Origin: Marchantia polymorpha subsp. ruderalis
Lineage: Eukaryota; Streptophyta; Marchantiopsida; Marchantiales; Marchantiaceae
Direction: 5' to 3'
DNA length: 64,000 nucleotides
Assembly: GCA_037833965.1 (NCBI GenBank)
Contig: AP031351.1
Location: forward strand, 6,584,501 to 6,648,500
The notes under the pieces were generated by a model. That model was given only the letters and a program-made list of their open reading frames with translations. It ran no database searches and was not told the origin of the DNA. Each line of letters starts with the position of its first letter. The first letter of the stretch is position 1. A program made the translations under genes and the position numbers. Of the stretch, positions 35,882 through 47,331 are shown in pieces.

Positions 35882-38800
35882 ACCTCTTGTCGGTCTCATA
35901 CGGTATCTTCTGTCCACGGTATTCGCCGGTCAGTAGTTCCTCGTGAAGCTCCTCGTGTCTGACTCTAGTAACCCAGAGCCCCTGTAGGTTTCATAGACCC
36001 AGCCAGACATAAAGTAACACCGATAAGCTCTAGCATTTTGTTAATCTCCGGAAATTTGCTGCTCAATCTTGGCTTCCCTTCTGACATCACCGGGCGCCCC
36101 GAGATCAGAATCACTCAAAACTTATCGGATTAGAAAGTAAGTACCTCTATATCAAAATTCAGACGCTAGATATGATTATCATTCTGTTCAAACCTTTGAA
36201 TGAATGACGTTTCTCTCTTTCCTTTGACTTATTGATCCAATCAAATGGATCTGCCGTGTTCGGTATGGCCGATTGGAGAAAGAGGTTTGTATTACGTCTT
36301 GGGTCGTAGTAGAAATGACAGATTGCGCTTGATACTGAAGGTTCTCTCTCACATTAAATTAATTTCCAGGTGTGAAGCGGCTGTGTCTCAACTGCGGACC
36401 ATCTGATCCACAGAGGCAGCTCCAGGCTAGAGTAGATGCAAGAGCACTGATAGAAATTCGATGGTTCTAACTGCTTGAAGAACAAGATTTTGTTGAGGGC
36501 AAAATGTGACTGCTCGACTTTCTGTACGCAATCTACGAATTTACTGGCGAGAAGGAGGTAAGCTAAGGTCCAAGTTGCTTTGAAAGTCCAGTGCCGACGG
36601 TTTAAATTGCGTCCACTTTCGTGAAAATGATGAGGAAGAAGGTTCTGCAAGAGATTTGTTTCTTCGTTGTCCAACATTGTGCAATCAATGCAAATTTCAA
36701 CAGACGCAAATCAGAATGAACAAGTACATGCTACAAGTTTTCTTCCATGTTATGATAGCAATGTTGCTGACTTTATACGGCAGAAGAACTGATTATGGAG
36801 TACGAGCTATCGGTCTTATTGGAACTATGTCGTCAAACTGTTGTCCCAGAAACGGTTTTCTTCCTCTTCCGTTAGTTTCCCTGATGTTTCTATCGTCGAC
36901 TTGTTACTTCAGCTGTCAAGATTGTGATGGAAACCTCTCTGATGCTTGTTTCTTTCTGCTTCCACTCACAAGAGCACATAACATTTGTTTCCGTCGTTCA
37001 AATCAACTCCCTTTGTAGGAAACTTCAGGTAGCTCTCTCGTCACTGTTTTGTTTCACGGCTCTTTACAACCCTGACAGCGAGTTTCCTATATTATCAAGG
37101 TTATCTTCAATGACCAAATTATAGCCTTTCAGATTAGCTTTTCTTCCACAGACGGAATTTTAAGAAAGTGAGGTCAAGGCAGAGCAAAAGATTCTCGGTG
37201 AGGAAATAAAAAATGCGCAAAGCTTTACCCGAACATTCGCAGATTGCGAAGTATGGTTTATGATACACAATGAGAGATTGAATCGACAGGAAACTCAGAT
37301 TTCATTTAATTTTCATTTAATCTTTCACTCCGTTGTGTTTATTCCAGCAATTCACGTCATATAGAAGGCCTAGATGTTCCCAAGGTTGAGCCGGCACGGA
37401 TTCTAGGTCCTAATCTGTGAAGGAAACAAACCCTCGAAACCAAAGCAGTAGATTTCTGAGTTCACAAAGGTTCAGAGAAAAATGAATTACTTTCAGGCAG
37501 GTTCGTCCCAAAGAATATTACATGTCACTGCGTAAAAATATCAATTTCAGCCAATTTGTGACTAGCTTTTCCTGATAGGTTCAGACATGCATGCTTCGTG
37601 AAGTGGGTCTTCCACACACTACACATTAAAGTCAGTTTGCGTATTTCAGAACCATCCCTGGGAATGGTGAACCAAAAAAATCCGTTTAGAGAATCAGTGG
37701 GCACCTAATATCGGAAGCTGTTGCATCTGCGTTTGTGGATTGTCATGACATTTTTGAAATATAGAACGATTACTTATTGCACTTTTGGATATATTCAGTC
37801 CAGAATTCGGCAGTGGCTAAGCATAAAAAGTCGATGACCGAAGATGTAAACACTATTGCTGCTGGAAACACATGATCACCAAACTTTCAACAATTGTCGC
37901 TAAAGACAGATACTTGGAAGGTATCACACTTCCGTCATTCGTTTGACCTACGGACATAAAATAATCCTCTAATTCACGGCATTGAATTTTTAACTCCATG
38001 CTGACATACATCGACACGTTTGGCCCATCACAGTCAGTTGCCACATCCTTCTGTCAACACTGCCGATCATTCATTCAAGTCCACACAAAAATCAAAACCA
38101 TATTCGACAAGGTTTTGTACGATATGATGAAGCAGTGTGTACGTATGAAGGAGGACATTGTAAGTATGTGGAGTGGGATTCGATCATACAATACTCTGTG
38201 GAAGTTGATTGACATACATACCATGACTCGTGATGATCGATGAGTTGTGGAGACCTCATTACTGGTGATCTAGTTGTGACTTGTACGTTTGTGGTTAACC
38301 AATCTCGTACATCTGTAACTGTTCGCCGTTACAGTAGCCATTGTTCCTACTTTCTACTCTGGTTTGTTCAGGCATCAATCAAGTACCGAGTGTGCAGATC
38401 AAGAGAAGAAACATCCCTCCAACTCAGGAGTCCAGCTGGTACTTGCGTTTAGTGCAGAGGCTTAGTTGCGGTTCAATGTTCAGAGCGATTATATCACAAT
38501 GTTGTGGGCGCCAACAGTCGTCCAATGCTACAGCAGGAGCATACAGACTTGCTAGTAGGCGACAGTCTTACCCAAGACATTTCACAGACAAGATAAAGTT
38601 GCAATTCAGTCATTCAGACACGTAGAAGGCCAACATGCTAGCGAGCTTGGATCGTGTAGTCCCAAGGGTCACGATCCAATGACTCTCTTTGGGTTGAGCG
38701 TATCAAAGAGGAAGAAGCCCTGAAGCTCAGGAGGTCCGACCATTAAAAGAGGGCACGGCAGTGTCTAACGTTAAGCGGCATGCGGCCTGTGACGGTATTT

Positions 38801-39913
38801 TTACATCGTCTGACAAGAGCTCCATGGATTCCTCAAACCAGTTACTATTGGGTTTGCTGCCTGGTGGCTACGTGTATAAGTGGCGCCGTGCCACAGGGTG
38901 GTGAAGTCAATGCACTGGGCGCGCTCCAATGGCGAGCAGGTCCAACATTTCGGTTCCTCTTGCGATATGTAATCACATCTTGACATGTCTTCCCCGAAAG
39001 GTTCAGCTGACGAACGCGGTTTCGAGCAATGAGGATGATGGATCAGAGGAGTGTGCCCTTGGCGCACAGCGCTGCTACTTGCTCCGAGAGGCATGTGGCG
39101 CACGGAATTGGCTCATCCTGCGTTCGACCATGGGAAGAAGATCAAGGCGTGGATTCATTGAGCCGGAGCTGCAAGCCGGCTGGATCCATGCACCCTGGAG
39201 AAACAGAAATCCGAACATCTTGACACGAGCGCGCCCAGGACCTGCGCCCCGAGTAAAAACAACAGAAGCGCTCGCAAAGCAACAGTGGCCCATTGTGTCG
39301 TAAGCTCTCGACCACTGACTGACTTTTCGAGGGGTGCCCCCCCACCCACGAAAGGAAAGCTGGAGCCAAGAGGAACAACGATGGCCGCTCGGAGGCGAGT
39401 CCGTTTTCAGACATCACTCCACAGTGGCTGGCTGGCTTCGGTCTAAGTCAATGGCCTGCGCTCCATTAACAGGCAGGACAGCCCGTGAGCTGGAGGGCTG
39501 TCGTGAGGCTTTCCGGTCGCATTTTCAACAGGTCGTGTCACAGAAATGAAAGCATCTGCTCTCGCTCTTGCAGCAGCACCCGAGCCCGCCATTCTTCATG
39601 AGAAGGGATGGGCCAAATCCAGCGCGGCCCTCAGATTTTGCTTTGTCGCTGACTTCTTGGTCCGTTCGACCTCTGTTCACGAGAAGCAGCCGTCAATGGC
39701 GTCCCCCGTCCCCCGTCCCCCTCGTCCCCTCTCGGCTCTCTCGGCTCTCTCTCGCTCGAACAGAAATTCGCAGCGACCGGCTCCGGCTGCCTGCCAGGCA
39801 GGCTGTCCTACATGTCCCCCGATCCCAGACCTGGCGTCCGAGTCAGCACGCAGGCGCGCGCATGACCTTACCCGAGTCTGCCGCCGTCCCTCGACCAGCA
39901 GTCACGCTGACCC

Positions 39914-40000
39914 CCTCCTCCTCCTCCTCCTCCTGCTCCTGCACCGATCGGCGCTTCGGCTGCAGCAGCAGCAGCAGCAGCAGCGAGCGAGCGAGCGAGC
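39914..40000. repeat. Adjacent (CTC)n, (GCA)n and (GCGA)n arrays
   Basis: CTC units at 39914-39934, GCA units at 39962-39983 and GCGA units from 39983 lie within 90 bases. Three different slippage arrays side by side make coding function unlikely here. Confidence 0.85.
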
Positions 40001-40109
40001 CCCCAGGGGCATCATCATGCTGGACGGAGCGCAGAGCGTGCGGAGCGTGGGGCGCAACGGAGCACGCACACTTTGTTGCGGATGTCACTCACTCCGGCAC
40101 GTCCGTCGT

Positions 40110-40159
40110 CTCATGCTCATGCTCATGCTCCGACGAACGAACGAACGAACGAACGAACG
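40110..40159. repeat. (CTCATG)n and (CGAA)n arrays
   Basis: A CTCATG hexanucleotide run (about 40110-40130) is followed after a few bases by six CGAA units (40134-40159). Confidence 0.85.
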
Positions 40160-41826
40160 CCCCAACGGAGCGTAACCGACGCTGGCCCATGACCGCCTCT
40201 GACTCCCATGCGTACCCGTCGGTTCTTCTTGACCGCCCGGTCGCCTCTTGTGACCGCTGATTCCGCTTCTCGCATGCTCCCTCCCCACCTTTCATCGGCG
40301 GCTTTGTTTCCCGACGACGAATATCCCATCTCGCCCCCGGCCCGAACAGTCTGCCCCGTGACAAAATTCAGCCTCCTCTGTTCATCCCGCATTGGCAGAC
40401 GACAGTGTCTGCGCGCTAATTGTTTTTATCGTTTGAGCTTCTCACGACCATTATCGTCTCTCTTATCCGCATGGATGCGCCCAGTCACGTTAAGTAAGCC
40501 TCTTGCATCATGTTGCACTTTTATTACGCTTCCCGGGTAAATCTTCCATCTTTGAGATCTTTAAGATTGTGTTATTACGGTTGATTTAGACATAGTTTTC
40601 TGTGATTATATTCGATCATTCATTCAACCTAACCGTCTCCTTTGTTAATGTTCAAGATAGCCAAGTCCAAAACCTCTGAACGAACACTTTTAGATGGATT
40701 GTACGCATCTCAAATTATTGTTGATAAGACTTGTGATTCATACAATTTTTTTAAATAAATGCTGTATGAAAATCAATGTCAAATGCATGTTCTATGATTT
40801 GAAGTTGCTTGGCACTGAGTCAAATTAGTTTCATATTTGGAATAATGTATTCAAATATGAAAATTTTGATAAAATGATTGATTAAAGAAGTCACCAGAAT
40901 ATCCTAAGAAAAAATAATTTCAAATAAAGATTTAAGAAAAAAAACCTTTAACAACATGATTTTAAAAAATTGAAGATTTTTTTCTAAGTGTAAAAAACAG
41001 CGTGAATCGTGCGACATTATCCACTTTACAGACATTACACTTTCTACTCCGTATATTACTTTAGAGATCGAAATATCAGGATGATGTGCCAGCGCAATGG
41101 ATTAAGTTCATACAGGGAAGAAATATATAAAACGAAACTGACATAGGCTTGGAAACTTCCCAAAGGTTGAATCTTCCAAGCACTCGAGTGCTTCTGACCG
41201 CGCACCCCGTTAAATTATTTTTATTCCATTCTGCAAGACCCTGAGAGGAGTGCAGAGGGTTCATTCTTTTCCATATCCTTGTACAAGAGCGACGATATTT
41301 AACGGTTTATTACTTGGACACTTCTTACGAGATTTGTTTGTTGCGAACTGAAGATGTTTCGAAAGAGATTTCGGGTTCAGAGTCCTGCATGAGTTTGACA
41401 TTGACATCTTCAACAGACGTAATAATATCAAGCTACGTCAATTTCTTTTAAGCTTTTGTTCTTTCCTCGCGTGACACGACCTTGTTTATTCTAGTCGATT
41501 CTTTTGGATGCATGTCTGCCTTAACTTGCTCGAAAACTCCACCTTTTCGTGATGCATGCCCGATGCAGAGCTCTAAATACTTTTTGCGTCGGGTCTTGCG
41601 CCGGTGGAAACACACATTTGAGCAATGCTCATCAAAGGGTATGCATTGTTTTTTCCACGGCCAATTTATTTGTGCTGCATTTGCGTGCATCAAAGTCTGT
41701 GCCTCGTGAAATGACACGATGCTGTAACTTTGCTCGTCTGTAGTGCAGAAATGGCATGCAGCATCATGTGCTCCCACAAACAATGCAAGTTATGGACTCG
41801 CAATTCCCTCTCATCAGAAACACTTT

Positions 41827-41872
41827 TTTGTGATTTTTGATACTTCCATATGGAAATATCAAAAATCACAAA
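41827..41872. repeat. 46-bp near-perfect palindrome
   Basis: TTTGTGATTTTTGATA, one mismatched base, then TTCCATATGGAA at the centre, mirrored exactly on the other side. It is an inverted repeat with 23-base arms, one mismatch and no loop. It resembles the collapsed core of a MITE or a cruciform-forming site. Confidence 0.9.
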
Positions 41873-43931
41873 TATCAATATATGTTCCCGGAGTCATTAC
41901 AAGAGCTCAAATAATCGTGTTCTTTGCTTCTAACTCGACTAGTGTCTTGCCATTTGCCCTCATTATCCTGAAGTTTCAGAAAGTATGATTTTTTAAAAAA
42001 AATTTCTGACTCAAGCATGCACTATGGTTTTCGATTACATCTTGTATTTCGTCTTGAGTTTGATAGTCAATTGTAATCTTTAGCTAACTTATGGTATTAC
42101 ATTAGATGCATTGGGATCCATGTGATCTGATGTTCATGTTCAAAGCATGTTACAAGACGACGGATATACAGACGTAGACCTTTTTCCTTAATTAACAAAT
42201 TACTGTAACTTCTGTTGTGTTTACACATCTATCTACATATGATTATTTTTGAAAGTATCTGTTTACAGATTTAATCCTTTTGGAAATTTGATCAGGCACC
42301 GTCATGGATGTGCATTGTTATCAAAATTATCCAAGTATAAGAATATGAACAGAAATTTGCTTTTTTGTTCATCTAGCTTTGGGATGGTATGAAACTATGG
42401 ACTCCAACTTCAACACGTAGTTTCTGATAGTGTGGAGCCTATCATTTTATGTTTGGTTGGATGGCAATCGATTCAACATCGATCGAAGTCTTCAAATATG
42501 GGAGTACACTTCCTGTTAATCTCTTTGTTTCTCTTTTCATAACTTTTAAGTATGTTAACATACTAACGACGGTATGTTACTGATAAAGTGAGAAGAATCT
42601 AGTATAGAGAAAAAAAGGGTTTATTATATATTTATTATCTTGCCATTATGTATATAAAAAAGGATTCATCAATTTTACCATGTTGTTTATCCACTGCTCT
42701 AGGGTGAACATTAGATGGTGCAATCCTCAGAGTATGAATCCCAAAGCTTGATTGGTTTTCACATGGTCATTTAGTATGTAGACATTGTGATCTAAGTAAC
42801 TTTCGTATGTATGTTGGGTGCAATAAGATTAAGAAAGATATATATTTAAATGTAGAGATATATATAAATATATACACCCCCGTTGGTTTCACCACTGGAC
42901 GAGTTCATCGCATGTTCCCATCCCTTGTTAACCCATCTTATCCTCATCTTTTTCCAGTGGTTTTGTGGAGGGAATGCCCATCGACTTTCTGACTTCTCAT
43001 CATTTGGTCCAGTTTGTGCGTGTTTGCATGTTTCATTAAAGCACCGTGTGATGCACATCCTATAGCTCGTTTCATATCCAGGTTTTCTACATCTCTCTTT
43101 GCCTTGGTGCAGTGCAACTGGTCTTCCAAGACGATTACATCGCACCGTATGTTGACGTTTTATTAGTCAGATGATGACATCATTTTGATGTGTCTTTCGT
43201 CTCAATCAGAGTAACCAGGCCCTCGAATTAAGTATCTGGGTGATGCATTTTCTAACTAAATAAGAGTAAATGGCAACCGCCCCAGTATGGGTCATGGGCA
43301 GGGTCTGATGGTGTGATGCGATCATGGAATTGTCGTCGTCTTGGCGAAGCAGAAGGTGACGTTAAATCCAGGGGAGACGCGAATAGTGCAGGCTTTGCAG
43401 GCTTTGGACCATCATGGATTGACGTAGCACTACAATCTTGAAGTGCTGGTGCAAATGGACCTAGCATTATTTTTCCAGGACATCCATATGCTAAGTACAG
43501 TGGAGACTCCATCTAAGATAAGACGGGCAGAGGAGTGTGTATTTGCAGTTGTTGCAGCTCCCACACCTTTCTCAACCGATGATGTACCATGCCCTCATTC
43601 TCAATATTCCATTTTCTTCTTACAGTTTCTCCATCGTTCGATCCCACAGTGGTCTAGTTTGTGCCACTGAACTTCTGTTGTGTGAATCTGGGAGTGGAAC
43701 ACGGAGGTACGTGCAATCGAAAGGGACCGTAAGAAGGTCCTTTTCAAAACCTCGGGCTGCTAATCCTTCTGCTTGAAACTTCAGCACGTCATTGACAGCT
43801 CACACAAAGCTCGCTGATTGGACAGTATACATGGTGCCTGCAAGACCCTTCTCTCCAATACCTCACTCAAACTATTCCTGATATGAACTTCAACAACGAC
43901 GGCATGAAATTCAAGTCCAAGTGCCATCTCA

Positions 43932-43985
43932 ACATGCTTACCGATGATGCAGTTAATATTACATGATCATGATCGGTAAGCATGT
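43932..43985. repeat. Inverted repeat with 18-bp arms
   Basis: ACATGCTTACCGATGATG at 43932-43949 and its reverse complement with one mismatch at 43968-43985 flank an 18-base loop. Confidence 0.8.
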
Positions 43986-46900
43986 CGATCGCATTCAGAT
44001 CGATGAGATCAAGGCCTCCTCGTGCTTTCGGAAGGGTGGGCATGGGAAGAGCTTCTGTGACGTCTAGTTGCCGGGAGTATACTGTTGCTCGGGCCATATC
44101 TGCTTATCAGTGGTGAACGTGATCCTTGTGTTCCTACAATAATACGATGTGTTCTTTTAGCTTTAGTCCTCTCAATCATCAAGTCCAAACGGATGATCTG
44201 AGTTTGAAGAGAGTGGTACATGGCCCCAGTTGTTCAGTTCCTCTTGTTCTGCTCATGCTCCCGAGGTTCTCACTACTGATTCTCATCAGCACGACTTATC
44301 ACAACTTTGTCGTTCGTTATTCGTGGTTTCGACTTGGAGAAATGATGAGCATTACTTGATCAGTGATTTTGGACACATCTGCTACAAGAACGCATGTTCT
44401 CTTGTTATGACTCTTCTCTTGCTCATCTTGAAATTTTTTGATAGCTTCAATTTGTTTCATTATATCTATATTTTAAAATTTGAAATTCAATATAATTTTA
44501 TACTTATAAATATTATTTCAATCTCTGGTAGGTAAGAATAATGTGTTTAAAACTAAATTTTTAATCATTCTTCTACGATATGATAATATAAAAAATATTT
44601 TTCAATAAAATTACACTCAATTTCAAAGTGATTGAGGTAAATTTGTCGACCAAAATACACCAAAATTTAAAATGAGCCCGCTGCAAAATGAGGTGAACAT
44701 AGGAACAAAAGAGGATTATATTACAGAGGAAGAAAAATTGATCAATCTCACGATGATTAGAGTGAAAAACGGAGTGAAGAGTGGATCAAACTGCGTCAAA
44801 AGGGGACTTAAACATGATGTTGAGATTGTTCAAGATAGAGAAACGGCGATATGAAATAGCGCCAGATGAGGCACCGATGCACCAGTCGAATTGGATTATT
44901 GCCTAACTTCGTAGTTTCCTAAATTTAGATGGAAACATAAGTAACATGGACCATTGCAATCAACAGCCAAAACAGACTAGAAAAATCTTTCGCTCAATTT
45001 TGATTTAGGATGTATGAAATTACTATATTAGATCACGGACATCGTAGTTTGAAGGGGAGAGTGTGTCTCGAGACAATCTTCACCGTTAGACTTATGCTTA
45101 TGCTTCAATCGAACTGGAGACCCACACAAGATCACTGAAAGCTTGGCTGAAGATATGGGAGTTGTCCAGATTGTCATCCTCTTTGCTATTGACTTGGGCT
45201 CCTTTATTTATGTTTGACATTCAGCCCCTGAGAACTTTCGGGGTAGAAAAGACTTTCCAGCTTTGGCTATGGCGTCCCACTCCGTTTATTCGTATAATGT
45301 TTATCCCACCTCTTACAATCATCACATTACTGCGTCGGTGTTGGAGAGCTTGGGCTTCCCTGTCTCTGATATTTCTAGAATCTGAGATTTTCATGTGTGG
45401 ATTTAATGTCTACACCTACCCTGTATACCAAATATCTTTACCATCCCAATAATCACACATGTAGAAACATTCAAGTGTTGTAAGTTCATTCTATATGAGG
45501 ACTTGCTATCCAAGTCAAGTGCTACTTCGCGACTTAACTATAATAAGCCATTTTCTTTTATAAGACTCTCCCAAACTGATCGGACTTGAAATTTAATTTC
45601 TCTAAAATGCGAGCACGATTGGACTCTAATTTTTTGTCATTGGATTAGTCTCAAACCTTGAAAGGAGAGCAGAGGTTTGGGTAAGGAGCTAGCCAGCCGT
45701 GGAATATGCTAGAAATCTAATGTAAGGGTCGTGAAAGTCTTGTATTTACAACTCATTTTCAGAAGTATGAAAGATATTACAACAACGCGGACCAACTGCA
45801 CAATGGTCAATTTTCGGTTTGACCATATCGATGGAACATGGATTTAAGAGTAAAAAAAATTATTTGCCTGCTGTAGTGCTCCCAATAGAGAAATATTGAT
45901 TCTACTTAGCTACCTCGTGAAACTTTGATTCGTTGCTCGTTGACAACAACACATTGGGGTGAAATAATTTTAGTTTAAAAGAAACTATTGGAGTGAGCCA
46001 AACATAATGAGTTCAATGGTTGAGGCATTGTTTCTTTTTAGAGTGGATGGGTTCAATTGCAGGCATGGGTGTTTGGCAATCGACATGGCCCTTGCTCCGA
46101 GATCGTTTTGCATGTACATAATCTCTTGTTTTGATGAGAGCATCTGCTCAATCTTGAGCAGGGGATCTCCACTTTCATGTCCATTTGAATTTGGAACGGA
46201 CTATACTACTACATGCGCATACTTTGGCCTCTTACTAGTTGTCCTTGACCTGACGTCAGATGGATTAAATCAGCGCATGACATTGCATACACTATAATAC
46301 TCACATTTCTGTTTATATTTATTAAATCCCAGATTTTTCCATCTCAAAGGGAAGTAAAATGTCACACGTCTTCTAGAGTTTCCCTCCTCCCAAAACTTAC
46401 GGATGCAGTTGGACGCGTTTATAGATGAAGTCTGTCTTTTTACATGTGCTATCATCCTATTCGACTCTGAACTCCGTTGCTTTTAATAGACTTTATATGT
46501 TGTTAATCATAATTGAAGTGTAGTGTGATACCTTAACATAGTCTAATTGTTGTAATTACGAAGTCAAATGCCTTTCTTTTCAATTTGCTCTCCATAGAAC
46601 ATTAGCTAGAGATATTCGTAAAAGAAGCATGTTAGTTTATGCATCGTGATGTTATTTCTAGAACATTTCATAGATTGGAAATAGAATACAGCGATAAATG
46701 TTTTCTCATTGTGATACCATCCTAGCCTTATGTTTCCTGCTGGATTTCATCCCTGTTTGGTTTGATGGAAACATTACGTTATTTTTGTTATCCAAGTGGT
46801 AATCACATCCCGTTTCCAGTATTTTCGTTTCATGTTTGACTTAGAGTAACTCTTTTAAGACTTTTATTTCAATCCAACATCAAGGTCGAATCACAACTTT

Positions 46901-47331
46901 AATGTGTTTTAAACAACACTTGTTTTAAAGTGTTTTAGAGTTTCACAATACATAAATATTTTCCTTACATATTACTTTATGGTTTCCAAAAAGTGTGAGT
47001 AAAGAGTTTTTGAGTTGTAAGACGAGGGAAAATGTTCTCCAGCTGAGATCAAAGATAAAGATAAGGAATGGAGTTGGGTATGCATCTTTCAAAGTGAGTT
47101 CAAGGTTCATGGGTTTCGAGCTTCTCTAATTTTTTTATCTGAATTGTGAATATTAGTTCGGGGTTAAATTACATGTGTCTATAATTCAGTAGCAAATGTT
47201 ACTCATGTGATTGTGATGTAAAAGTGATTAAGTTTTTTAGTGCGATATAAATTGTGTGTAAATTCGATGTTGCTGCATGCTCATATTCTTCTTTATGAAG
47301 TTTCCGGATTTGTCACTGGTCACATACCATA

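Larger units (their letters stand above)
33845..39300. other. Gene-free stretch, pyrimidine-rich then mixed
   Basis: 34.0-34.5 kb is C/T-rich on the + strand, with one (GA)15 run just after it. 34.7-35.9 kb carries a cluster of TCACG motifs. 36-39 kb is mixed and contains only short frames (36656-37018 +, 38240-38625 +, 38929-39303 +) without recognisable products. No RNA gene was identified. Confidence 0.5.
39301..40540. other. GC-rich low-complexity block
   Basis: The most GC-rich part of the window. Two overlapping + frames (39546-40175 and 39568-40260) and several minus frames stay open together because GC-rich DNA has few stops. Their products are runs of Leu, Gln, Ser and Arg from microsatellites and show no domain. 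The block may be a promoter or CpG-rich leader of an unidentified transcript. It ends abruptly in AT-rich DNA at about 40.55 kb. Confidence 0.5.
40541..47331. other. Gene-free stretch between GC-rich block and RAMP4-like gene
   Basis: Mixed to AT-rich DNA with no recognisable gene on either strand. Frames such as 41448-41783 (-), 44230-44535 (+), 45162-45452 (+) and 46007-46297 (+) have no identifiable domain and no linked exons. It contains two long palindromes (41827-41872 and 43932-43985). AT-rich pockets lie at 40.6-41.0, 42.6-42.9 and 44.4-44.7 kb. Confidence 0.5.

Noticed and set aside
38723-38734. AAGCTCAGGAGG, the first 12 bases of miR390
   Set aside because: The match stops at base 13 and no complementary arm for a precursor hairpin lies nearby.
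39546-40260. Two overlapping open frames of 209 and 230 codons
   Set aside because: They overlap in different frames, frames are also open on the other strand, and the translations are dominated by Leu, Gln, Ser and Arg runs from microsatellites. GC-rich DNA has few stops; no domain is visible.
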